This document shows, in pieces, positions 5,073 through 10,588 of a stretch of 10,588 nucleotides of DNA. The DNA lies in the NCBI GenBank assembly GCA_038236705.1, contig JBBRZN010000057.1:1-10588 (forward strand). Direction: 5' to 3'. The position numbers and the translations under genes are program-made. The number at the start of each line of letters is the position of its first letter. The first letter of the stretch is position 1. The notes beneath the pieces are model-generated. The model was not told where the DNA came from, ran no database searches, and saw only the letters and a list, made by a program, of their open reading frames with translations. The stretch comes from AC-32 sp038236705 (GTDB taxonomy: Bacteria > Actinomycetota > Thermoleophilia > Gaiellales > Gaiellaceae).

Positions 5073-8000
5073 TCAGGCCTGGACGAGGAGCTTCCTCGTC
5101 TCCGCCGCATGCCAGCCGAAGCCCATCTCCTCGAACCGCTTGACCGCTTGCTCGATTAGCCCGTCGTCCGCGCGCGCGAAGCCCAGCGCTCGAAGGGCGA
5201 ACGGCTCGAGGTAGGTCTTCGGCTTCAAGATCGCCGGCGCCTTTTCCTCGATCTCAGCGCGTCGCTCGAGGGCGACGAGCGCGTTGAGCTGCGCGACGAG
5301 CCCCTCGACATCCAGAAACCCTTCAGGACTCCACTCGCTGAGCCTCCGTTCGACCTCGGGCAGCTCGCCTCGCGCAAGTGAGATCTCGATGCGCATGGGG
5401 TCGAAAAACGCGTTGTAGCCCTCCATCCCCAGATCCTTAGCGCTCCGCTCGATGCGCCGCGCTTCTTGCTCGTTGCCGAGCCGGACGTTGGCGAGGGCAC
5501 ACCCGAGCAGCGACCACACGTCCAACGCGCAAGGCGTTGCGATGTTGGCGGCGACCGCCGCCTCCGCACGCGACGTCAGGTCGCGGACCCTCTCCCAGCA
5601 GCCGGCGGCCAGCTCGACATCGATCAACACCGCAACGGCGTGCAGTCGATGATGCGGCGTGAGGCGCCTCGTCAGCTCGTCATGCGCCTCCGAGTCTCGG
5701 CGGGCCTCGTCGAAGCGGCCGGTCTTGAGGCACGCGGCGGAGCCAGAGTAGTAGATCAACGCAACGTGATCGGGATCGGTTAATTGCGGCAAGAGCTCCA
5801 TGCGCCGCCGGTTCCAAGCGAATCCCTCGTCGTAGTCGCCGCGCGAGTCGGCCGCTACCGAGCTGGCCCCCCAAGCCCATGAGCGCAGCTCGATGTCGCC
5901 CAGGCGCTCGGCGAGCTCGCCCGCCTCTCGGGCCGCCTCACCGAACCTCTCAGGGTCGGAGGAGGCACGCGCGATCAACGCCCTGGCCCGGGCCGGCGTG
6001 TCCGGCTCGGAGAGCTCGAGCGCCTGTTCGATCCACCCTCTGATCAGCTCAGGGTCCGGCCGGCGCTTCCACATCGCTTGGCGCGTAGCCGTGTGGAAGG
6101 CGAGCTCGCTGTAGATGTCGGCGGCGGTCGTCCGGTCGCTGCCCTCCAGCGACTTCTGCATCGCGGTCCAGAAGGCCTCGCCGTCGAACTTGAGGACGTT
6201 TGCGCGTCCGACCTCCCGCCACAGCGCAACCCGTTCGGCCTCGTCCGGCTCGAGGTCGAGAGCCCGGTGGAGCAGCGCGAGGCCGTCGTCGATCTCGAAA
6301 CGGCCGATGGCGAGCTCGGCAGCGCGGCGAAGCCGTGTGAGCGCCCGTGCTCGCAGCTCGGCGAGCTCGCTTTCTTCACCCGCCCACGCCAGATCGACAT
6401 CGTCCGGCCGGACCGCCTCCGCGTAGTGGTGGGCGAGAAGGGGCGCGTACTCGTCCCGTCCCTCGCCGGTCCGATCGAGCCACCGAGCAAAGGCGGCGTG
6501 CAGCCGCGCGCGACGGGCCCTCGTCAGGCCGCCGTAGGCGACCTCGCGCGTCAGCGCGTGCTTGATCGCGTATTCGCGGTCACCCGCGATCGACGAGCCC
6601 GCACGACGGTGGATGAAGTCGCGCTCCTCGAGCACCTGCAGATCCGGCTCAGCCTCCTGGACGAGCTCGTAGACCGGACCCGCCCAGAAGATCCGGCCGA
6701 TCACGGAGGCGGCCTGCAGCGCCTGCTTCTCCGCCGGATCGAGCAGGTCGACTCGCGCCGCGACGACCGCCTGGACGGTGTCTGGAACGGCGAAGTCGGA
6801 GGGCAGCTCCACCATCCGCCAGGAGCCGTTCGCCCGCTCGAGCAGCTGCCGATCGATCAGGGTCGCCAGGATTTCCTCGACGAAGAACGGGTTTCCTTCC
6901 GCGCGCTCGACGACGACCTCTCCTAGCCCGCGCGGGAGCGTTCCGCCCAGCAGCTCGTCGAGCATCCGGACCGCGTCCTCCGGCGAGAGCGCCTCGAGCG
7001 CCATGCTGGTGCCGCGGACGCGTGCGCCCCAGCCGGGTCGCTGCTCGAGCAACTCGGCCCGCGCGGTCGCGACCAGAAGCAGCGGTCCCCGCGTGTCGCG
7101 CACGAGGCGTTCCAGAAGATCGAGCAGCTGCTCCTCGGCCCAGTGGACGTCCTCGATCAGCATGACGGTAGGCCGCTCCGTGACGACCTCCTCGAGGAAC
7201 TCGACCCAGGCGTCCTGGAAGCGATCGCGCGCGGCGAGCGGGTGGAGCCCCTGAGCCACGTCGAGCCCGAGCGTCAGCCCCAGGATCTCGCGGGATCCGA
7301 GCCGCTCGAGCGCGACCGCCGGCGGGTCGCTGTCGAGGATGCCGAGATGCTCCTTCAGCACCTCGCCGAGGGGCCAGTAGGTGATGCCCTGGCCGTACGA
7401 AAGGCAGCGTCCGGTACGCCGCAGAGTCTCCGGCGAGCGGCCGCCGAGGCGATCCCAGAACTCGCGCAGGAGTCTCGTCTTGCCGACGCCCGCGTCCCCG
7501 AGAATGGTCACGAGCTGCGCCTGCCGCTCCTCGATGACCTCTTCGTAGACGCGCTCGAGCATGCGCATCTCTTCGTCGCGCCCGACGAAAGCGCGGCGAA
7601 GGCCCCCGACGCCACGGGGGCGCATCAGCGAGAGCGCGCGCACGAGGGGCCGGCACCCGACCCCCTCCGGCTTCCCTTTCGCCTCGATCGTCCGAGGCTC
7701 GCCAAACTCGAACGCACCGCGCGCGGTCGCGACCGTGCGCTCACCGACTAGCACCTCGCCCCGTTCGGCGGCCTGCTCCAGCCGCGCCGCCACGTTGACC
7801 GGATCGCCGGTCACGAAGGAGCTGCCTTCGCGCGGCTTGCCGACAACGACCTCGCCCGTGTTGACGCCGATGCGCAACGCGAGCGTCTCGCCGAAGAGCT
7901 CGCGCAGGCGCCGCTGCATCGCCAGCGCCACGTGCAACGCCCGCTCGGCGTGATCCTCGAGTGATGCTGGGGCGCCAAACACCGCCATCACGGCGTCTCC

Positions 8001-8255
8001 GGCGAACTTCTCGACTGTCCCGCCGGCGGTACTGATCTCCCCGGCCATGGCGTCGTAGAAGCGTTCGAGCAACGCCCGCGTCCGCTCGGGGTCCTGCGAG
8101 CCGCCGAGCGCGGTCGAGCCGACGAGGTCGGCGAAGACGATCGTCGCAAGCTTCCGTTCGCGTTCGTCCGGCTTCGCCTCCACGGGCGCCGCGCACGCCG
8201 GGCAGAAGCGCGCGGCCTCGGGAAGAACGGTGCCACAGGCGATGCAGGCGTTCAT
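5073..8255 (-). CDS. Zinc-ribbon / class III adenylate cyclase / AAA ATPase / TPR protein (1060 aa)
   Basis: The N-terminus MNACIACG...RFCPACAAPV (Cys4, 7, 18, 21) is a zinc ribbon. Residues 34-208 are a class III cyclase: FADLVGST has metal Asp43, VEKFAGDAVMAVFG has Lys83 and metal Asp87, and TGDPVNVAARLE has Asn154 and Arg158. The usual base-contacting Asp/Thr seven residues before the Asn appears to be Phe147. Next comes an AAA-type (AAA_16-like) ATPase, FVGRDEEM (223-230), Walker A GDAGVGKT (253-260) and Walker B VMLIEDVHW (364-372). TPR-like helices fill about 590-1050. ATP-to-cAMP conversion gated by ATPase and repeat domains is the likely role. No membrane segment is seen. A GTG at 8279 would add eight residues without family support, so the ATG next to the ribbon is preferred, although its ribosome site is weak. 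The upstream gap holds tRNA-like repeats. Confidence 0.92.
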   Translation of the reverse strand: MNACIACGTVLPEAARFCPACAAPVEAKPDERERKLATIVFADLVGSTALGGSQDPERTRALLERFYDAMAGEISTAGGTVEKFAGDAVMAVFGAPASLEDHAERALHVALAMQRRLRELFGETLALRIGVNTGEVVVGKPREGSSFVTGDPVNVAARLEQAAERGEVLVGERTVATARGAFEFGEPRTIEAKGKPEGVGCRPLVRALSLMRPRGVGGLRRAFVGRDEEMRMLERVYEEVIEERQAQLVTILGDAGVGKTRLLREFWDRLGGRSPETLRRTGRCLSYGQGITYWPLGEVLKEHLGILDSDPPAVALERLGSREILGLTLGLDVAQGLHPLAARDRFQDAWVEFLEEVVTERPTVMLIEDVHWAEEQLLDLLERLVRDTRGPLLLVATARAELLEQRPGWGARVRGTSMALEALSPEDAVRMLDELLGGTLPRGLGEVVVERAEGNPFFVEEILATLIDRQLLERANGSWRMVELPSDFAVPDTVQAVVAARVDLLDPAEKQALQAASVIGRIFWAGPVYELVQEAEPDLQVLEERDFIHRRAGSSIAGDREYAIKHALTREVAYGGLTRARRARLHAAFARWLDRTGEGRDEYAPLLAHHYAEAVRPDDVDLAWAGEESELAELRARALTRLRRAAELAIGRFEIDDGLALLHRALDLEPDEAERVALWREVGRANVLKFDGEAFWTAMQKSLEGSDRTTAADIYSELAFHTATRQAMWKRRPDPELIRGWIEQALELSEPDTPARARALIARASSDPERFGEAAREAGELAERLGDIELRSWAWGASSVAADSRGDYDEGFAWNRRRMELLPQLTDPDHVALIYYSGSAACLKTGRFDEARRDSEAHDELTRRLTPHHRLHAVAVLIDVELAAGCWERVRDLTSRAEAAVAANIATPCALDVWSLLGCALANVRLGNEQEARRIERSAKDLGMEGYNAFFDPMRIEISLARGELPEVERRLSEWSPEGFLDVEGLVAQLNALVALERRAEIEEKAPAILKPKTYLEPFALRALGFARADDGLIEQAVKRFEEMGFGWHAAETRKLLVQA

Positions 8256-8365
8256 CGCGCCATTGTGACCCAGTCTCACCGAGCGGGCTCGCGCGTTCTT
8301 ACGTAGATCGCTTTGCGGAGAGTGGTGCCGGGCAGGAATGGAAGCTGCGGCCGTTGGAAGGGTCG

Positions 8366-8395
8366 TGGTGAACCGAACCGGGATCGAACCGGGCT
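8366..8395 (-). repeat. tRNA-like 3' end with CCA (T-arm and acceptor strand)
   Basis: The minus strand reads AGCCCGGTTCGATCCCGG followed by TTCGGTTCACCA. This fits a T-arm (loop TTCGATC, four of five stem pairs), an acceptor 3' strand, a discriminator A and an encoded CCA. A GAACC that could pair with GGTTC lies only 59 bases upstream in total span, too short for a tRNA, and no anticodon arm is recognisable. It is a tRNA-derived remnant or a chance match, not a working tRNA. Confidence 0.35.
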
Positions 8396-8514
8396 AGCTG
8401 GTGCCCAGTGGCGCACGCTCACAGGTTCATCGCGGTGATCAGCCTCCGCCATCGGGTTGCTCCGGCGGCTCAACCTCTCGTCAAGGGAACATGGAGGGAA
8501 CGTAATCCCGACCA

Positions 8515-8530
8515 CGCGCGTCCACGCGCG
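8515..8530. repeat. 16-bp palindrome upstream of tRNA-like core (copy 2)
   Basis: CGCGCGT-CC-ACGCGCG has the same 7-bp arms as 667-682. It lies 92 bases before the second tRNA-Thr-like core, against 18 bases for copy 1. A stretch reading AATCCCGACC lies just before it, while GGTCGGGAAT, a near-reverse-complement, lies just before copy 1. Confidence 0.5.
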
Positions 8531-8622
8531 GGTCATGTCTCCTCGCTAGATCCCTTTGGTTTGCGGGGCTTTCGTGCCCGCGGCGACCCGCGCGTGCCCG
8601 CACTTTCCTCGCTGGAACCTGA

Positions 8623-8664
8623 ATGGTAAGGAGGGGGTCGAGGGTTCGAGTCCGTCAGAGGGCT
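8623..8664 (+). repeat. tRNA-Thr(GGT)-like 3' half, att-like direct repeat copy 2
   Basis: Identity with 701-742 starts at the first base of the anticodon loop (ATGGTAAGGAGG) and ends at the acceptor 3' strand (AGAGGGCT). The only difference is C720 versus G8642, which breaks one T-stem pair here. The 5' side of the anticodon stem is not conserved (CCTGA against GGAGG), and no D-arm or 5' acceptor strand is present, so it is not a functional tRNA. A terminator-like hairpin starts four bases later, as would be normal after a real tRNA 3' end. Loss of identity exactly at the anticodon loop fits a recombinase crossover point. The copies lie 7,922 bp apart. Confidence 0.7.
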
Positions 8665-8667
8665 CTG

Positions 8668-8694
8668 CAAAAGACCCGCACGTCGGGGCTTTTG
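8668..8694 (+). terminator. Terminator-like hairpin after tRNA-like core 2
   Basis: CAAAAG (8668-8673) pairs with CTTTTG (8689-8694), and CCCG (8675-8678) with CGGG (8684-8687), around loop CACGT with one A/G mismatch between the stems. The A and T tracts in the outer stem would allow termination on either strand. Its place right after the acceptor strand suggests it was once the end of a tRNA transcript. Confidence 0.55.
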
Positions 8695-8788
8695 TGTTCA
8701 GGTCGACTTGCTCTGGATCGAACGTGCGGTAGGTGTGGAGCCGTTTATGGAGCTTTTCAAGTTCCGCATCGCCTTCCCCGATGCGCGT

Positions 8789-9112
8789 CTACGCCGCCCA
8801 GCGAAAGCCGGTAGCCTCGGGGCGCGGCGCCAGCGGGCTGGCCTGCAGGCCGCCCGGCGGGTCGTCCTCGTTGTAGGCGCTCGGCGCCACGTCGTTGGGC
8901 GCGTCGGCGTGGAACAGTGCGGCGAGCAGCTCGATCTGCCCGCGGCCCACGCCTAGCTCGCCCATGCCGCCGCCGTACATCGGTCGCCGCTCCCGCGCGC
9001 AGCGTGCGTAGACGTCGAACAGCCGGCGCAGGCTACCGATGCGCGACGGCTTGACGTTCACGATGCGCGCGGCCAGCGGCGTCGCGCCTATGTCCTCGGC
9101 GTCGCGGATCGC
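8789..9112 (-). pseudogene. Enolase-superfamily protein, C-terminal fragment
   Basis: The minus frame reads RDAEDIGATPLAARIVNVKP, then SRIGSLRRLFDVY, MYGGGMGELGVGRGQIELLA, ALFHADAPNDVAPSAYN and TGFRWAA, ending with a TAG at 8791-8789. It is the C-terminal part of the TIM-barrel domain of an enolase-like protein (muconate lactonizing / mandelate racemase superfamily); the VNxKPSR and YGGG...ELG...RGQ blocks are characteristic. Such proteins are about 350-400 aa, and only about 107 residues remain. Family likeness stops near 9112, about 20 bases from where an unrelated winged-helix gene begins on the other strand. The frame stays open to 9232, but that extension (MHGLVRPHSVHQLV and onward) is antisense to the winged-helix sequence. 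The 5' part was lost by a rearrangement. The substrate cannot be inferred. Confidence 0.75.
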
Positions 9113-9130
9113 GCCCAGGCGCACCAACTC

Positions 9131-9364
9131 GTGCGCTACATGGTCGAGCGAAACGCCGCCGCCGGGGGCTCGCCCACGCTCTGCACGCACGACGAGCTGA
9201 TGCACGCTGTGTGGGCGGACGAGCCCATGCACAGCCGGGTCGAGCTGGCGAGGCTCGTCTGGGAGCTACGTCGGAAGCTGGAGCCCTTCAATGCCGGGCA
9301 TCTGATCGAAAACGAGCGCCGGCTCGGGTACCGCGTGCGGACGTGCCCGCAACCTCATGCCTGA
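9131..9364 (+). CDS. OmpR-type winged-helix DNA-binding domain, N-terminally truncated (77 aa)
   Basis: The frame from GTG 9131 reads VRYMVERN, then SPTLCTHDELMHAVWADEP, SRVELARLVWELRRKLEP and HLIENERRLGYRVRTCP. This is the Trans_reg_C fold of OmpR/PhoB-type regulators: helix 1, helix 2 (CTHDELMHAVW), recognition helix (SRVELARLVWELRRKL) and the C-terminal hairpin with ENERRLGYR. The usual N-terminal beta-sheet of about 25 residues is missing, although the frame stays open upstream (AQAHQ). The gene is therefore either truncated at the junction with the enolase fragment or a minimal form using GTG. No ribosome site is evident. Its TGA overlaps the ATG of the kinase gene by eight bases, so the two are likely translated together. 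A DNA-binding partner controlled by the kinase is plausible but inferred. Confidence 0.65.
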   Translation: MRYMVERNAAAGGSPTLCTHDELMHAVWADEPMHSRVELARLVWELRRKLEPFNAGHLIENERRLGYRVRTCPQPHA

Positions 9365-10588
9365 TCGTCTGGCCCCCGGGGTCGGCGAGGTTTTCGGCGG
9401 ATACATCATCGAGTCGCTGCTCGGCCGCGGCGGGATGGGCGCGGTCTACCTCGCGACCCACGAGCGCCTCACGCGCAAGGTTGCCCTCAAGGTGATCACG
9501 CCGGAGCTCGCGCTGGACGCCGAGTTTCGTGAGCGGTTTCTCCGCGAGTCCCAGCTCGCAGCATCGCTCGACCATCCGAACGTGATCCCGATCTACGACG
9601 CCGACGAGTTCGACGGCCTTCTCTACCTAGCCATGCGCTACGTCATCGGACGTAGCCTGCAAGCACTGCTCAGAGCGCGGGGAGCGCTGCCACCGGTGGA
9701 GACACTGTCGATCGCCAAGCAGATCGGCGGCGCGCTCGACTGCGCGCACCAGGCCAGCCTGGTCCATCGCGACGTCAAGCCGGCAAACATCCTCGTCGCC
9801 GAGGCGAACGAGCACGCCTACCTCTGCGACTTCGGCCTCGCGAAGCGCACGAGCTCCCCGGGGATGACCCGGACGGGCATGTTCCTCGGCACCGTCGAGT
9901 ACTGCAGCCCCGAGCAGGTGCAGGGTCAACCCCTCGACGGTCGCGCGGATGTCTACTCCCTCGGTTGTGTCCTCTTTCACTGCCTCGCCGGACAGGCGCC
10001 GTACAAGCGAGAGACCGAGTTTGCCACGCTCCAAGCGCACCTCCTCGATCAACCACCGGCACCGTCGACCCTCCGCCCTGATCTGCCGAGATCGCTTGAC
10101 GGAGTCATCGCCACCGCAATGGCGAAGAACCCGGATGATCGGTACCCGACGGCGGGTGCGCTTGCCTCCGCCTTCGAAAAGACGCTTGCCGAGCCAACTG
10201 CGTCCGCGGCCGATGCGACCCGAGTCGCACCTCTGACTCCCGCCCCCACGAAGTCCGGCTTCGAGCTCGAAGGGACGGTCGTCACAACGCGCGACCGGAG
10301 CCTCGGCGGGCGCCGCAACCTCTTAATCGCCGCCGTAACCGCTATTGCCGCTCTCGGAATGACCGCCGCCGTGGTCGCGCTGACTGGGTCGGACGGCGGG
10401 TCGAGCGCCGACACCGCGAGGCTCCAGACGTTTGTCAATCGAATCGAGAACGTGCTCGAGCAGTCAGCGGCGGGGCGGGACGAGATCGGCAGCGCACTCG
10501 AGGCCGGGGTCAACTGCTCGATCTCCGCCCACGAGGCAGGGCAACGGATCGACAGCGTGGCCGACAACCGGCAGAGCATCCTCGAGCA
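9357..10588 (+). CDS. PknB-like Ser/Thr protein kinase with one transmembrane segment (partial, 410 aa seen)
   Basis: The frame runs open from ATG 9357 to the right edge. All catalytic motifs of an active Hanks-type kinase are present: glycine loop GRGGMGAVY (23-31), VALK Lys45, helix-C Glu64, HRDVKPAN (137-144; Asp139, Lys141, Asn144), DFG (158-160), activation segment TRTGMFLGTVEYCSPE (171-186) and DVYSLGC (198-204). A low-complexity, Ala/Thr/Pro-rich linker (279-320) follows, then a hydrophobic segment NLLIAAVTAIAALGMTAAVV (321-340) after RR. The outside part begins about residue 344 and includes VNCSISAHEAGQRIDSVADN; it is not a PASTA repeat. The kinase should phosphorylate Ser/Thr on cytosolic targets in response to an external cue. 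The start has no ribosome site and lies inside the winged-helix ORF, so coupling is likely. The C-terminus is outside the window. Confidence 0.93.
   Translation, partial: MPDRLAPGVGEVFGGYIIESLLGRGGMGAVYLATHERLTRKVALKVITPELALDAEFRERFLRESQLAASLDHPNVIPIYDADEFDGLLYLAMRYVIGRSLQALLRARGALPPVETLSIAKQIGGALDCAHQASLVHRDVKPANILVAEANEHAYLCDFGLAKRTSSPGMTRTGMFLGTVEYCSPEQVQGQPLDGRADVYSLGCVLFHCLAGQAPYKRETEFATLQAHLLDQPPAPSTLRPDLPRSLDGVIATAMAKNPDDRYPTAGALASAFEKTLAEPTASAADATRVAPLTPAPTKSGFELEGTVVTTRDRSLGGRRNLLIAAVTAIAALGMTAAVVALTGSDGGSSADTARLQTFVNRIENVLEQSAAGRDEIGSALEAGVNCSISAHEAGQRIDSVADNRQSILE

Larger units (their letters stand above)
8256..8788. other. Gene-free stretch with tRNA-derived repeats
   Basis: These 533 bases hold the 5' region of the large cyclase-STAND gene, a tRNA-like 3' end on the minus strand (8366-8395), a 16-bp palindrome (8515-8530), the second tRNA-Thr-like core (8623-8664) and a terminator-like hairpin (8668-8694). 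A minus-strand frame after the enolase-fragment stop reads RIGEGDAELEKLHKRLHTYR and then TFDPEQVDLN in a protein-like way. It then runs antisense through the core to a TAG near 8548. It contains no start codon, so I do not call it a gene. Confidence 0.5.

Noticed and set aside
6078..6926. 282-codon open frame on the plus strand
   Set aside because: Antisense to the middle of the 1060-aa gene and without recognisable motifs. Other plus-strand frames in 3171-3779 and 7143-7751 are rejected for the same reason.
1..10588. CRISPR array, rRNA genes, riboswitch, replication origin
   Set aside because: No regularly spaced repeats, conserved rRNA segments, recognisable aptamer cores or DnaA-box clusters were seen on either strand.

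Overview
The base composition is high in G+C and codons mostly end in G or C. Together with large cyclase-ATPase-TPR regulators, a PknB-like membrane kinase and Shine-Dalgarno-type starts, this points to an actinobacterium. The protein style recalls soil Thermoleophilia (Solirubrobacterales or Gaiellales). That placement is inferred from recognised protein families; no marker gene is present.

Left end (1-1200): debris. A glyoxalase/VOC-family gene (minus strand) runs off the left edge and carries a one-base frameshift. Directly upstream of it is the C-terminal scrap of an IS630-type transposase with a TGG-to-TAG stop. Then come a tRNA-Thr-like 3' half (701-742), a few short repeats, and an unassigned 58-codon ORF (1022-1198).

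Centre (1410-8255): three intact minus-strand genes. Two are large signalling proteins with the same layout: an N-terminal class III nucleotide cyclase domain, a STAND/AAA-type ATPase switch and a C-terminal helical repeat region. One of them (1060 aa) has a leading zinc ribbon and mostly canonical cyclase residues. The other (926 aa) has a cyclase domain with altered key residues. A small cupin gene lies between them. The gaps of 229 and 290 bp suggest separate transcription units rather than one operon.

Right end (8256-10588): a 533 bp intergenic stretch holds two tRNA-like 3' segments and a terminator-like hairpin. It is followed by the C-terminal piece of an enolase-superfamily protein (minus) and the C-terminal piece of an OmpR-type winged-helix protein (plus). 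Their missing 5' ends meet within about 20 bp, which marks a rearrangement junction. The winged-helix ORF overlaps the start of a Ser/Thr protein kinase gene, which runs off the right edge after its transmembrane segment.

The most notable structure is a 42-bp direct repeat, 41/42 identical, at 701-742 and 8623-8664. It matches a tRNA-Thr(GGT) from the anticodon loop to the acceptor 3' strand, the usual footprint of tyrosine-recombinase attachment. The 7.9 kb between the copies contains exactly the three intact minus-strand genes plus the 58-codon ORF, and the visible gene debris lies mainly outside. This suggests an old mobile cargo, although no integrase is visible and a dispersed tRNA-derived repeat is a real alternative.
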